A DNA stretch of 64,000 nt from AEGEAN-183 sp964614345. Lineage in GTDB: Bacteria > Pseudomonadota > Gammaproteobacteria > Magnimaribacterales > Magnimaribacteraceae. Numbering within the stretch: the stretch's first letter is position 1; each line of letters begins with the position of its first letter. This document shows positions 1 to 9,455 of this stretch, piece by piece. The notes under the pieces are model-generated. The model ran no database searches. It was not told the DNA's origin and saw nothing but the letters and a program-made list of their open reading frames with translations. The translations under genes were made by a program, and so were the position numbers. Location of the stretch: assembly GCA_964614345.1 (NCBI GenBank), contig CAZTLP010000002.1, forward strand, positions 15,521 through 79,520, in the 5' to 3' direction.

Positions 1-1556
1 TCATCTCCTATTGGGGTCTCAGTAGAGATAGGTTCCTTGGCAATCTTAAGAACTCTGCGAATCTTGTCTTCAGGAAGCTCCATGCGCTCACCGAGTTCTT
101 CAGGAGTGGGCTCTCTACCCATTTCTTGAACCATCTGTCTAGAAACTCTATTGAGTTTGTTGATAGTTTCAATCATATGTACTGGGATACGAATTGTTCT
201 AGCCTGATCTGCAATTGATCGAGTAATTGCCTGTCTGATCCACCAGGTAGCATAGGTGGAGAATTTATAACCTCTTCTATACTCAAATTTATCAACCGCT
301 TTCATTAAGCCAATATTACCTTCCTGAATTAAGTCCAAAAACTGTAGTCCTCGATTGGTATATTTCTTGGCTATCGAAATAACTAACCTTAAATTGGCTT
401 CAACCATATCTTTTTTTGCCCTTCTTATTTTGGCTTCACCAATAGACATTTTTCGATTGATATCTTTTATGCGTGGAATATCTAAACCAATTATTTTTTC
501 TAGCTTAGCTAATTTATTATGTTGTCTTGTAACCTCATCGATATTTTCTTTAATTGCCTTAGCCCAAGGTTTTCTCATTTTAGATATTTTTATACCCCAG
601 TCAGGATTGGCTTCGTTTCCAGGGTAGTTTTGTATAAATTCCTTTCTAGGCATCTTTGCTACTTTTACAAATATTCTATAAACCTCTCTCTCACTATCCC
701 TTATGATTCCTAAAGCATCCCTTGCTGGTCTAGCTATGCTTTCAAATTGGGTTGGAGCCAATTTAATAAACTTAAATACCTCAGCTAGCTTTTGTTGTTC
801 TTCAAGCGCCTTTTTAGTGGTCCTAGATTTTGAGCAAGCTTTCTCTACTTTATTGAACTGTCTTTTAAGGGAACCAAAGCGTTTCTTTACTTCTGCAGGA
901 TCTGGTCCTGTCGGTTGTTCATCTTCATCTTCACCTTTCTCTTTCCTTTGCGCGGCTTGAACGATTGCCGGTGGTGGTATTTCATCATCTATGTCCATGA
1001 AACCAACCATCACCTCTGTCAGCCTTTTTTCTTCTTTTAATACTTCTTGGTAGTCGTCCAAAATCTTATCAACGATTCCAGGATAGAAACAACAAGCTGA
1101 CAATAACTCTCTATAGCCTTCTTCTATGCGTTTGGCTATGGCGATCTCTCCTTCTCTAGTGAGTAGATCTACAGTACCCATCTCCCTCATATAAAGCCTG
1201 ACTGGATCGGTTGTCCTTCCTATTTCTGATTCAACAGTAGTTAGAGTGGTTCTAGTATCTGGTACTGTTTCAGGAGCTGCACCTTCATCGGCTTCACTTT
1301 GAGCTCTTTCTTGAACTTCTACCCCTATATCTATCAACATCTGTATGGTTTCTTCAACCTGATCGGGATCAGAGATGTCTTCAGGTAACATCGCGTTTAT
1401 TTCTTCATAGGTAAGAAAGCCTTGTTCCTTACCCTTATCAACTAGTTCTCTTAAACCAGAGTTCTCGAGATCTTCCTCGCTAAATATTGCGACTTCTTGT
1501 TCTTCTGAGGTTTCTTCGACTTCTAACTCGATGTCTTTTTTAGATTTTTTTGCCAT
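1..1556 (-). CDS. rpoD: RNA polymerase primary sigma factor RpoD (sigma-70), 3' end cut by window
   Basis: Primary sigma factor that directs core RNA polymerase to housekeeping promoters. About 518 residues are visible from the ATG at 1556 (MAKKSK start); the C-terminal -35-binding region 4 lies beyond the window edge. Visible in order are an acidic region 1.1, region 1.2 (DPVRLYMREMG), a long non-conserved insert rich in charged residues, and region 2 with its -10 melting segment (YKFSTYATWWIRQAI), then the start of region 3. It follows dnaG by 86 bases, as in the classical macromolecular-synthesis operon, but has its own good promoter in that gap. Identity is very secure; only the stop is missing. 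Confidence 0.97.
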   Translation of the reverse strand, partial: MAKKSKKDIELEVEETSEEQEVAIFSEEDLENSGLRELVDKGKEQGFLTYEEINAMLPEDISDPDQVEETIQMLIDIGVEVQERAQSEADEGAAPETVPDTRTTLTTVESEIGRTTDPVRLYMREMGTVDLLTREGEIAIAKRIEEGYRELLSACCFYPGIVDKILDDYQEVLKEEKRLTEVMVGFMDIDDEIPPPAIVQAAQRKEKGEDEDEQPTGPDPAEVKKRFGSLKRQFNKVEKACSKSRTTKKALEEQQKLAEVFKFIKLAPTQFESIARPARDALGIIRDSEREVYRIFVKVAKMPRKEFIQNYPGNEANPDWGIKISKMRKPWAKAIKENIDEVTRQHNKLAKLEKIIGLDIPRIKDINRKMSIGEAKIRRAKKDMVEANLRLVISIAKKYTNRGLQFLDLIQEGNIGLMKAVDKFEYRRGYKFSTYATWWIRQAITRSIADQARTIRIPVHMIETINKLNRVSRQMVQEMGREPTPEELGERMELPEDKIRRVLKIAKEPISTETPIGD

Positions 1557-1578
1557 ACTCAATTAAAAAGGGTGGGGA

Positions 1579-1607
1579 ATTATAGTGTTTTTAAGTCCAA
1601 ATCCCAA
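1579..1607 (-). promoter_or_regulatory. Predicted sigma-70 promoter of rpoD
   Basis: Read on the minus strand, TTGGGA (1607-1602) and TATAAT (1584-1579) are separated by exactly 17 bases. The -10 box is followed by a C-rich discriminator (TCCCCACCC), unusual in this AT-rich sequence. It lies in the dnaG-rpoD gap, so rpoD can be transcribed apart from gshB-ruvX-dnaG. Predicted from sequence only. Confidence 0.6.
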
Positions 1608-1642
1608 TATTGATGCTAATTTTTATTTTTCAATTGCTAAGA

Positions 1643-3463
1643 TTAATTTTGACTTAACTTCCTTAAAAGCACTTTGTCTTCATCATTTAATTTATCTAGG
1701 TTAGATAATAGATGCTGTTGCAGTTCAAAAGTTTCATCCTCTGATAACTTTTCTTTAGTTTGCTGTTCCTTTAATTCTTTGATTCTTACTATTGGATTGG
1801 ACTTCTTCATAGCATCGAGACAGTCATGAAAATAAGCTACTGAGTTCTTCTCTTCTAGGAGTGGAGTACCTGATAATAAACTACCAATAAAAGAAGCTGA
1901 ATCTGTGTCTAGCGAACTTAAGAGATCAGCTACCTGTCCATTCGGAGAGTTCTTAAAATACTCAATAACCTGTAACAATAAATTTGCTTCAGGTCTGGAA
2001 AGATCTTTTATCCACTCAATAGAATCTACTTCAGAAATAAGCTCTGGATAAGTTACTACTGAAGCCAAGGCTTTTGCTATGATCCCACTAGGCTCAAAGG
2101 GTTTTTCTTCTTTGTCTTTTTGGCCACTTGAAATAAATTTAGATTCCTTCTTCTTTCTTGTGGCTATTGATTGAGAATTCTCCTGAATATCCTGTTTACT
2201 TAATCCGGTAACACTCGAAACCTCAGCCTCTAATAATTTTTTTATGGAGCTTTCTGGCATGGATCTTAAAAGTTCAGTTGCTTTAGAAGCTAATGAAGCT
2301 TTTTTTTCTAAAGAACCTGTACCAATAGCTAAAGTTAGTCTTTCTATAAAATATTCTGACAATAGTAAGGATTCTTCAAGCCTGCTTTCGAAGTCTTGCT
2401 TACTTTCTTTTTCTAATAAACTCGCTGGATCTTCGCCTTCAGGTAGAAAAAGAAATTTTATTTCTGCTCCGTCATTAACCACTGGTAAAACATTTTTGAG
2501 CGCTCCCCATGCTGCTCCTCGTCCTGCATCATCTCCATCAAAACAAAAAATAACTTCATTCACTAACTGAAGTAGAACTTGTGTGTGAAAACGATTGGTA
2601 GCTATGCCTAAGGTGGCAACAGAATTATTTATGCCATTCTCTGACATTGCAATAACATCCATATAGCCCTCAACTACATAAATTCTTGTTAAGTTCTTTC
2701 GGTCGTGTAAGGCTTCATGGAGACCGTAAAGTTCCTTACCTTTTTGAAACACTGGAGTATCCCCAGTATTTAAATACTTGGGTTGATCTTCTGGATTCAT
2801 TACTCTACCACCGAAGCCAACTACCCTGCCCTTTCTGTCTTTTATTGGAAACATTAATCGATCTCTAAATAAATCATAGGATTCTTTACCTTTATTCTTT
2901 TTAGAGAGACCTGCTTTTATTTGAAGTTCTTCCGAAAAACCTTTACTAGATAAATGAGAGGACAAAGCATTCCAAGATTTAGGAGCATAACCAACATTGA
3001 ATTTTCTACATGTACTACCTGAAATGTGCCTGTCATCCTTAATGTAGCTCTGAACCTTTTTTGCTATAGCTGAATCTGCAAGAGAATCTTCAAAGAAACT
3101 GGAAGCACTAGCTAGAACTTTGAATAATGGTTCTCTATCTTCTTGTTTTTTTGAAGACTGTTCGTAGGGAACTTCTAGAGCAGCACGAGAAGCTAAGGCC
3201 TCTACTGATTCAACAAACCCCAAGCCTTCAAAGGATTCTAGAAAACCAATGACATTTCCTGTAGCCCTGCACTTAAAACAATAATAAAACTGCTTCTGCG
3301 AACTAACACTAAAAGATGGGTTACTGCCATCATCACAAAAGGGGCAGAGTCCCCAGTGATCTTTACCTTTCTTTTTTAATGGAACATAACTGTCAACTAA
3401 AGTGACTATGTCTGTCATGTCAACTATTTCTCTTATGAAGGCTGGTGGTATGGATCCAGACAT
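1643..3463 (-). CDS. dnaG: DNA primase DnaG
   Basis: Synthesises RNA primers for lagging-strand replication and works with DnaB helicase. 606 residues, normal length. An N-terminal zinc ribbon (residues 40-65) is followed by the RNA-polymerase core and a TOPRIM domain with VVEGYMDV near 275 and the acidic FCFDGDD motif, then a helicase-binding C-terminal part. The zinc ligands read C40-P-F-C43 and C62-F-K-C65. The family's usual ligand set is Cys-His-Cys-Cys, so the normal His is Cys here. Its start directly follows the ruvX stop, and rpoD is downstream. Unlike in E. coli, rpsU is not its neighbour. Confidence 0.97.
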   Translation of the reverse strand: MSGSIPPAFIREIVDMTDIVTLVDSYVPLKKKGKDHWGLCPFCDDGSNPSFSVSSQKQFYYCFKCRATGNVIGFLESFEGLGFVESVEALASRAALEVPYEQSSKKQEDREPLFKVLASASSFFEDSLADSAIAKKVQSYIKDDRHISGSTCRKFNVGYAPKSWNALSSHLSSKGFSEELQIKAGLSKKNKGKESYDLFRDRLMFPIKDRKGRVVGFGGRVMNPEDQPKYLNTGDTPVFQKGKELYGLHEALHDRKNLTRIYVVEGYMDVIAMSENGINNSVATLGIATNRFHTQVLLQLVNEVIFCFDGDDAGRGAAWGALKNVLPVVNDGAEIKFLFLPEGEDPASLLEKESKQDFESRLEESLLLSEYFIERLTLAIGTGSLEKKASLASKATELLRSMPESSIKKLLEAEVSSVTGLSKQDIQENSQSIATRKKKESKFISSGQKDKEEKPFEPSGIIAKALASVVTYPELISEVDSIEWIKDLSRPEANLLLQVIEYFKNSPNGQVADLLSSLDTDSASFIGSLLSGTPLLEEKNSVAYFHDCLDAMKKSNPIVRIKELKEQQTKEKLSEDETFELQQHLLSNLDKLNDEDKVLLRKLSQN

Positions 3464-3889
3464 TTATCTATTCTCTGAAAACCAGCTTTCTAAAATGATT
3501 TGTGCTGCAATTTGATGAGTGTCTCTGCCTGAAGATATAGAGTTATCTTCTTCAGTCTTTAATCTATCTTTAGCTTCTCTAGTGGTAAGTCTTTCATCCA
3601 TTAATTCAACAGGAATGTTATACCTTTTATTTATTAAATTAGAAAATTTATCGCTCTTTTTTTTTATTTCACTATCGGATCCATCCATATTTAAGGGGTT
3701 GCCCACAATAAGGAGTTTAGGATTCCATTCTTTAACAAGAGGGTCTAATTGATTCCAATTTGGTTCCCCATTTTTTGCTTCAAGGGAAAAGAAGGTTTGA
3801 GCTGTTTTTGTGATTTCCTGACCTATTGCTACACCAATGTGTTTCAAGCCAAAATCAAAAGCCAGTATTACTTTGGTGTCCAAGTTCAT
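3464..3889 (-). CDS. ruvX: Putative pre-16S rRNA nuclease / YqgF (RuvX) family
   Basis: YqgF-family RNase H-fold protein, linked to maturation of the 16S rRNA 5' end and earlier proposed to be a Holliday-junction resolvase. Visible signatures are the N-terminal AFDFG strand, VGNPLNMDGS, DERLTT and the C-terminal DTHQIAAQIIL helix, which supply the acidic active-site residues. I start it at the ATG at 3889 (141 aa, close to the usual ~138). That ATG overlaps the gshB stop in a TAATG junction; an upstream in-frame start at 3913 would add eight non-conserved residues and overlap gshB further. Its stop abuts the dnaG start. Confidence 0.92.
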   Translation of the reverse strand: MNLDTKVILAFDFGLKHIGVAIGQEITKTAQTFFSLEAKNGEPNWNQLDPLVKEWNPKLLIVGNPLNMDGSDSEIKKKSDKFSNLINKRYNIPVELMDERLTTREAKDRLKTEEDNSISSGRDTHQIAAQIILESWFSENR

Positions 3890-4830
3890 TAAGTTAACTT
3901 TGTTTCTAAGCAATCTAAAAAATTAGAGGCAACATCTATGTCACAGAGGTTTTTATATTCTCTGAAACAGGTAGGACTTGTTACATTAACTTCAGTTAAA
4001 TAATCTCCTATAACGTCTAACCCCACCAGGGTCAGACCTAGCTCTTTAAGATGAGGCCCCACTTGATCACAAATCCATTTATCTTGGGTGGTTAACGATC
4101 TTGCTACAGCGGAAGCTCCTGCAGCTAAATTCCCTCTCAACTCACCTTCGGCTGGAACTCTGGCTATAGCACCCTCCATAGGTACTCCGTCTATAAGTAA
4201 TATTCTTTTATCTCCTTCAACTATTTCAGGTATGTATTTTTGAATCATAACTTTGGTCTCGCCATTTTCAGTGATGTTTTCTAGTATTACAGCTATGTTG
4301 GGATCCAAGCTTCTCACTCTAAAAATGGAAGCCCCTCCCATTCCATCGAGCGGTTTAACAACTGTATCAAGATGCTCTTTGATGAATTCTTTTAACAAAC
4401 TTTGATTACTCGTTACTAAGAATGGCGTACAACACTGCGGAAATTCAGTAGCAAAAACCTTTTCATTACAATCTCTTAGGCTTTGAGGTTTATTGACTAC
4501 AATCACCCCTTTCCTTTCAGCAGCCTCCAAGACATAAGTGTTATAAATATAATTGGCATCAAACGGTGGATCTTGCCTCATAACTATCATGTCTAGATCA
4601 GATAAAAGCATTTCAGAAGTAGTTGAAAGCTCAAACCAGTTCTCAGAATCATCTCTTACTTTTATTTCTTGGGTTAAAGCGTAAGCACCATCCTCCTTTA
4701 AGAATAGAGAGCTTGGTTCCATGTAGATAAGATTATGATTTCTAGATTGAGCTTCTATAAGAATAGATAAAGTGCTGTCCTTTTTAAAATTTATGGAACC
4801 GATGGGATCCATTACTACACCAAATTTCAT
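3889..4830 (-). CDS. gshB: Glutathione synthetase
   Basis: ATP-grasp ligase joining gamma-glutamylcysteine and glycine, the second step of glutathione synthesis, in the cytoplasm. 313 residues, normal length. It shows the N-terminal GVVMDPI segment, the RQDPPFD substrate-binding loop, the ATP-grasp loop VVKPLDGMGGASIF, and the C-terminal ligand motif TEVNVTSPTCFRE. It is first in the run gshB-ruvX-dnaG; gshB followed by yqgF is a common gammaproteobacterial order. rsmE lies upstream on the same strand with a 39-base gap. Confidence 0.96.
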   Translation of the reverse strand: MKFGVVMDPIGSINFKKDSTLSILIEAQSRNHNLIYMEPSSLFLKEDGAYALTQEIKVRDDSENWFELSTTSEMLLSDLDMIVMRQDPPFDANYIYNTYVLEAAERKGVIVVNKPQSLRDCNEKVFATEFPQCCTPFLVTSNQSLLKEFIKEHLDTVVKPLDGMGGASIFRVRSLDPNIAVILENITENGETKVMIQKYIPEIVEGDKRILLIDGVPMEGAIARVPAEGELRGNLAAGASAVARSLTTQDKWICDQVGPHLKELGLTLVGLDVIGDYLTEVNVTSPTCFREYKNLCDIDVASNFLDCLETKLT

Positions 4831-4869
4831 ATAACACCTGTAAACATACTAATCTTACTTCAACCCGAA

Positions 4870-5598
4870 CTAAAACTCTTCACACATTGTCCTAATGGCA
4901 CTGATTGCTGCTATAACAGCTGTATCTGCTCTTAAAATCCTTTCTCCTAATTGAACCGGTAAGAAATCTTTTTCTTTAAGTAAGGCCACTTCATTGTCAG
5001 TAAAATCACCTTCTGGTCCTACAACTATTGCCACTGATTCAGTAAATTTCAAAGACGATAATTTTGTTTTTGAATTGGGATAAAGAACAATTTTATTTTT
5101 AGCTTCGACAGTCTCAATCCATTCTTCCAGTGTTTGTATTTTGTTAATTTCAGGTAACCAGTTCTCACCACATTGCTGGCAGGCATGTTTAGCTATTGAG
5201 TGCCACCGTTCTTTTCTTGACTGAATTTTGTTGGGATTCAGTTTTACTACCGTTCTCTCGGTATAAAGAGGAGAAATAGAATTGACTCCCAACTCTGTAG
5301 CTTTTTGGATTGAATGACTAAAGGGTTCTGATTTAATTAAAGATTGTCCTAAATGAATCTTGATCCCTTTTCTCTCCGAAGAAGATTCAACCTTAATCAA
5401 TTTAACTTTAACCAGTTTTTTTTCTAGGGAGACTATTTCAGCTTTAAACGAAGTGCCCCTCCCATCAAACAATTCGACCAGAGCATCTTCCTTCTTCCTC
5501 AAAACTTTAATCAAGTGATTAGAGGACTCTTGGTCTAATGTTAGGGTTTTATTTATCTTTAACTTCTGACCAGAATATATTCTTGTATAGTTCATCAT
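4870..5598 (-). CDS. rsmE: 16S rRNA (uracil1498-N3)-methyltransferase RsmE
   Basis: SPOUT-class, SAM-dependent methyltransferase that makes m3U1498 in 16S rRNA. 242 residues, as expected. An N-terminal PUA-like part holds LIKVLRKKEDALVELFDGRG. The C-terminal knotted SAM-binding region shows VGPEGDFTDNE and LGERILRADTAV, both diagnostic of RsmE. Two adjacent ATGs (5598 and 5595) could serve as start. It precedes gshB on the same strand, a common order (rsmE-gshB). Confidence 0.95.
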   Translation of the reverse strand: MMNYTRIYSGQKLKINKTLTLDQESSNHLIKVLRKKEDALVELFDGRGTSFKAEIVSLEKKLVKVKLIKVESSSERKGIKIHLGQSLIKSEPFSHSIQKATELGVNSISPLYTERTVVKLNPNKIQSRKERWHSIAKHACQQCGENWLPEINKIQTLEEWIETVEAKNKIVLYPNSKTKLSSLKFTESVAIVVGPEGDFTDNEVALLKEKDFLPVQLGERILRADTAVIAAISAIRTMCEEF

Positions 5599-5651
5599 TG
5601 CACTAAAGTTTAGAGGGTATTATTACACTGATCTTATAAAGGAAGTTATGT

Positions 5652-6221
5652 ATGACAAACAATAAACCAGTCACTATTTATTTAATTCGCCACGGAGAGG
5701 CTAATGCAGCTTGGGATGAAGACCCCGATCCTGGACTCAGTGAAAAAGGGAAACTACAATCTGAAGAATTAAAAAAAGATTTAACTCATGATCTTTCTTC
5801 AAGTTTCGATGCTATATCTAGTCCGCTCTTAAGGGCACAAGAAACTGCAAAACCTCTAAAAGAATCATTAGGGTTTGACCTAAACATTAATGATACTTTT
5901 GCAGAAATACCCTCTCCAGGTATACCTTTATCCGAAAGGAGAGATTGGTTAAGGGGGATCTTTAATGCGAAGGTTAAAGAACTAGAAGAACCGCAATTTC
6001 TTTGGAGGAATTCTATTATTGAATCGTTAAAAATGCTTAAAAAAGATACGATCATCTTTAGTCACTTCATGGTCATAAATTGTGTTGTTGGATGGATTAA
6101 AAATTCTGAAAAATTTGTTTCTTTTCATCCTGATAATTGTTCTGTTACAAAAATTAGAAAAGAAAAAGACGAATTTAAAATTCTAACAACAGGAAGAGAT
6201 TTTACTACCACTGTTCAATAA
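5652..6221 (+). CDS. Histidine phosphatase family protein (SixA-like)
   Basis: Branch-1 histidine phosphatase, 189 residues. The catalytic LIRHGEA motif is at residues 11-17, followed by GLSEKG and SSPLLRAQET, with the second histidine in FSHFMVIN. SixA of E. coli removes phosphate from a phospho-histidine, but this protein is longer and other small-molecule phosphatases share the fold, so the substrate is uncertain. It stands alone between divergent rsmE and the fis operon, 107 bases before fis. Confidence 0.75.
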   Translation: MTNNKPVTIYLIRHGEANAAWDEDPDPGLSEKGKLQSEELKKDLTHDLSSSFDAISSPLLRAQETAKPLKESLGFDLNINDTFAEIPSPGIPLSERRDWLRGIFNAKVKELEEPQFLWRNSIIESLKMLKKDTIIFSHFMVINCVVGWIKNSEKFVSFHPDNCSVTKIRKEKDEFKILTTGRDFTTTVQ

Positions 6222-6253
6222 AAAAATAAAGCTTTCTTAGTTAATTATTTTTC

Positions 6254-6281
6254 TTGAAAGTCGTGTATAGGTGAGTATGAT
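6254..6281 (+). promoter_or_regulatory. Predicted sigma-70 promoter of fis-purH-purD-coq7
   Basis: TTGAAA (6254-6259) and TATGAT (6276-6281) are separated by 16 bases, 48 bases upstream of the fis ATG. This is the only good promoter-like pair I see in the 107-base gap before fis, and the genes downstream are spaced as one operon. Confidence 0.5.
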
Positions 6282-6328
6282 TTATCTCCCATTTAATTAA
6301 AACTGCACTGACCAAAATTTAGACTCAC

Positions 6329-6592
6329 ATGCCTTCCAAAAAAAAGAAAAAATTTAACGGCGAAGGAAAAAGACTAAGCGTTCAAGTTGCCAAGAGCATG
6401 CAAAAATACTTTAGAGAGTTAGATGGTGAGAAAGCAACCAACATTTATCATATGGTTCTAAAAGAGGTTGAACAACCACTGTTAGAAACAGTCATGAAAG
6501 AGTGCAATGGAAATCAAACTTTAGCCAGCCAAGTTCTCGGTCTAAACAGAGGGACTCTGCGTACTAAATTAAAAGATTACAATTTAATTTAG
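6329..6592 (+). CDS. fis: DNA-binding protein Fis
   Basis: Small nucleoid protein that bends DNA and activates stable-RNA promoters in enterobacteria. 87 residues with a Lys-rich N terminus, the dimerisation helices (EVEQPLLETVMKE) and a C-terminal helix-turn-helix (NQTLASQVLGLNRGTLRTKL) very close to E. coli Fis. The usual partner dusB is not upstream; fis instead leads directly into purH after 14 bases, as in pseudomonads, where fis-purH-purD is the usual order. Confidence 0.92.
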   Translation: MPSKKKKKFNGEGKRLSVQVAKSMQKYFRELDGEKATNIYHMVLKEVEQPLLETVMKECNGNQTLASQVLGLNRGTLRTKLKDYNLI

Positions 6593-6606
6593 GCATATAA
6601 GTCTAA

Positions 6607-8172
6607 ATGGCAGAAACTACTGCACCCATACAAAGAGCCTTAATTAGTGTTTCCAACAAATCTGGATTGGTAGACTTCTGTCGATCTCTCTCTGAAGAGT
6701 TCAATGTTGAGATTATTTCAACTGGAGGAACTCTAAAGGTTTTAGTGGACGCTGGTATTAGTGCTATAGAAATCAGCCAATTTACAAACTTTCCTGAAAT
6801 GATGGATGGTCGAGTAAAAACCCTTCATCCTAGAGTGCATGGCGGAATCTTAGCTCGTAGAGAGCAGGATCAGGAAATTATGAAAGAAAATAATATTTTG
6901 GCCATAGATCTAGTGGTAGTAAATCTCTACCCATTTAAGGAAACCATTTCAAAAGCAGATGTTTCGCTAGAAGAAGCAATTGAAAATATAGATATAGGTG
7001 GACCCAGCATGGTTCGATCAGCAGCAAAAAATAATAAATATGTAGGAGTAGTCGTCGAACCCGATGACTACACACTTATCCTTAAAGAGATGGAAAGTAA
7101 TGGAGGTTCCCTTTCTCAAGAGATGCGGAGCTCTTTGGCCACTAAAGCATTCAACCATACTGCCAATTATGACACTGTCATTTCAGCTTATTTGTCTTCA
7201 GTAACTGAAGAGGATTTTCCCAATCGTATGTTTGCTAAATTTCAAAAGAAAGAAGTTATGCGATACGGGGAAAACCCACATCAGAAGGCAGCCTTTTATG
7301 TTGATGAGACCCAACAAGGTAATGGTTTAGGTAACGCCATCCAGCTTCAAGGTAAACAGCTTTCATATAACAATATTGCAGATACCGATGCGGCCCTTGA
7401 ATGTGTTAAGAGTTTTGAAGAACCGTCTTGTGTAATTATTAAACATGCCAATCCGTGTGGTGTGGCCACTGATGTTGATATTACTGAAGCTTATCAAAAA
7501 GCTTTTGAGGCTGATTCAACATCAGCTTTTGGAGGGATCATTGCATTAAACCGAAAATTAGAAGAAAAAACTGCCCAGCAAATAATTGATAATCAATTTG
7601 TTGAAGTGATTATTGCACCGGGAGTTTCCGCTTCAGCTCAAAAAATTCTAAATACTAAAGAAAATATAAGAGTCCTAGAAATGGAAAGTATGGATAAGTT
7701 TTCGTCTGGTTTTAAGTTTCTAAGCGTGACCGATGGGCTTCTGATTCAAGAGATAGATAATGGTTCTATCTCAGCTAAAGATTTAAAAATAGTATCCTCT
7801 CGAGGACCGACTGAGGAGGAAGTTCAAGATTGTTTATTTGCCTGGAAGGTTTGTAAGTTTGTAAAATCCAATGCCATTGTTTATGCAAAAAATAATCAAA
7901 CTGTTGGTATAGGAGCAGGACAAATGAGCCGTATAGATAGCGCTCAAATAGCAGCTTCGAAAGCAAAAGAAAGTGGATTTAAAACTAAAGGGTGTGTAAT
8001 GGCTTCCGATGCCTTTTTCCCATTCAGAGATGGAATAGATGTGGCAGCATCCATGGGTATAAGTTCAATTATTCAACCAGGAGGATCTATCAGAGATGAT
8101 GAAATTATTGAAGCAGCCAATGAAGCTAATATGGCAATGATTTTTACTGGGATGAGGCATTTTCGTCACTAA
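6607..8172 (+). CDS. purH: Bifunctional AICAR transformylase / IMP cyclohydrolase PurH
   Basis: Catalyses the last two steps of de novo IMP synthesis: formyl transfer from 10-formyl-THF to AICAR, then ring closure. 521 residues, normal. The N-terminal cyclohydrolase domain shows SNKSGLVDFC, STGGTLK and DGRVKTLHPRVHGG. The C-terminal transformylase domain shows RYGENPHQKAAFY, the catalytic KHANPCG, and SDAFFPFRDG. It sits between fis and purD with a 2-base gap to purD. Confidence 0.98.
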   Translation: MAETTAPIQRALISVSNKSGLVDFCRSLSEEFNVEIISTGGTLKVLVDAGISAIEISQFTNFPEMMDGRVKTLHPRVHGGILARREQDQEIMKENNILAIDLVVVNLYPFKETISKADVSLEEAIENIDIGGPSMVRSAAKNNKYVGVVVEPDDYTLILKEMESNGGSLSQEMRSSLATKAFNHTANYDTVISAYLSSVTEEDFPNRMFAKFQKKEVMRYGENPHQKAAFYVDETQQGNGLGNAIQLQGKQLSYNNIADTDAALECVKSFEEPSCVIIKHANPCGVATDVDITEAYQKAFEADSTSAFGGIIALNRKLEEKTAQQIIDNQFVEVIIAPGVSASAQKILNTKENIRVLEMESMDKFSSGFKFLSVTDGLLIQEIDNGSISAKDLKIVSSRGPTEEEVQDCLFAWKVCKFVKSNAIVYAKNNQTVGIGAGQMSRIDSAQIAASKAKESGFKTKGCVMASDAFFPFRDGIDVAASMGISSIIQPGGSIRDDEIIEAANEANMAMIFTGMRHFRH

Positions 8173-8174
8173 CC

Positions 8175-9455
8175 ATGAAGGTCTTAATTGTCGGCAGTGG
8201 AGGAAGAGAACACGCACTGGCATGGAAGGCAAAGCTCAGTCAATTAGTTGATGTCGTTTACGTAGCGCCCGGCAATGGAGGTACAGCAAATGAAGCTGGT
8301 GTTACCAATGTAGAAATTGCAGCTGATGATATAGATGGACTTGCAGATTTTGCTCAAGTTAATGAAATAGATCTAACTATCGTAGGTCCTGAGGTTCCGC
8401 TAGTAGTCGGCATAACCGATAAATTTGAATCGCTAAATCTAAATTGCTTTGGTCCTTCTAAGAAGGCTGCTCAGTTAGAAGGGTCAAAAGAATTTATGAA
8501 AAGCTTCCTAATAAGACATGAAATACCAACGGCAATCTACGAATCCTTTACCGAACTAGAAACAGCTTTAGAATATTTAAAAAATTCATCAATCCCCGTT
8601 GTTATCAAAGCCGATGGGCTGGCTGCAGGAAAAGGAGTTACAGTGGCGCAAAGTTATGATGAGGCAGAAAAGGCCATTAGGGCTTGTCTTGAAGAAAATA
8701 CTTTTGGTGACGCTGGCAATAAAGTAATAGTTGAAGAATTTCTTGAAGGTGAAGAGGCAAGTTTTATAGTTTTGACCGACGGCAAGACTATTCTTCCTTT
8801 AGCGTCTTCTCAAGATCATAAGACCAGAGACAATGAAGACAAAGGTCCGAACACTGGGGGTATGGGAGCTTACTCACCAGCTCCTGTTGTAACAAATGAA
8901 ATTCATGAGAAGATCATGCGAGAAGTTATAACACCAACCATTGAGGGTCTGACTAAGGAAGGAATAAATTATTGTGGTTTTCTTTATGCAGGAGTAATGA
9001 TAGATAACCAGCAGAACATAAAGGTGTTGGAATTTAACTGCCGGTTTGGAGATCCAGAAACACAACCAATTTTAATGAGATTGGAATCTGATCTTGTTGA
9101 GCTATGTTATCAAGCGAGCAAAAGAGAATTACAACAAATACAACTGCAATGGAATCCAAAAGTTTCTTTAGGTGTAGTTATGGCTGCCGGTGGCTATCCT
9201 TATGATTACGAAAAAGGATATACCATTCAAGGCCTGCCGCATGAGACTGAAAACCTTAAGGTATTCCATGCTGGTACGAAGGTTAAGAATGATCTTGTCA
9301 AGACTAATGGGGGGAGAGTACTCTGTGTTACTGCATTAGGAGAAAACACTACTGAAGCACAACTTAATGCTTATAATTGTGTCGAACAAATTAAGTGGAA
9401 GAACTGTTTTTATAGGACAGATATAGGTTACCGGGCTATAGAGAGAGAATCATGA
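8175..9455 (+). CDS. purD: Phosphoribosylamine-glycine ligase PurD
   Basis: ATP-grasp enzyme making glycinamide ribonucleotide, step two of purine synthesis. 426 residues, normal. The N terminus has VLIVGSGGREHALAWK, the ATP-grasp core has IKADGLAAGKGV, and the signature RFGDPETQPIL lies near residue 290. It is co-transcribed with purH, and its TGA overlaps the coq7 ATG in an ATGA junction. Confidence 0.98.
   Translation: MKVLIVGSGGREHALAWKAKLSQLVDVVYVAPGNGGTANEAGVTNVEIAADDIDGLADFAQVNEIDLTIVGPEVPLVVGITDKFESLNLNCFGPSKKAAQLEGSKEFMKSFLIRHEIPTAIYESFTELETALEYLKNSSIPVVIKADGLAAGKGVTVAQSYDEAEKAIRACLEENTFGDAGNKVIVEEFLEGEEASFIVLTDGKTILPLASSQDHKTRDNEDKGPNTGGMGAYSPAPVVTNEIHEKIMREVITPTIEGLTKEGINYCGFLYAGVMIDNQQNIKVLEFNCRFGDPETQPILMRLESDLVELCYQASKRELQQIQLQWNPKVSLGVVMAAGGYPYDYEKGYTIQGLPHETENLKVFHAGTKVKNDLVKTNGGRVLCVTALGENTTEAQLNAYNCVEQIKWKNCFYRTDIGYRAIERES

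Noticed and set aside
355..960. Plus-strand frames inside rpoD
   Set aside because: They are shadows of the strongly conserved sigma-factor coding strand and resemble no family.
3890..3913. Upstream start for ruvX
   Set aside because: Extends into gshB without matching the family N terminus; the TAATG junction start at 3889 gives the usual length.
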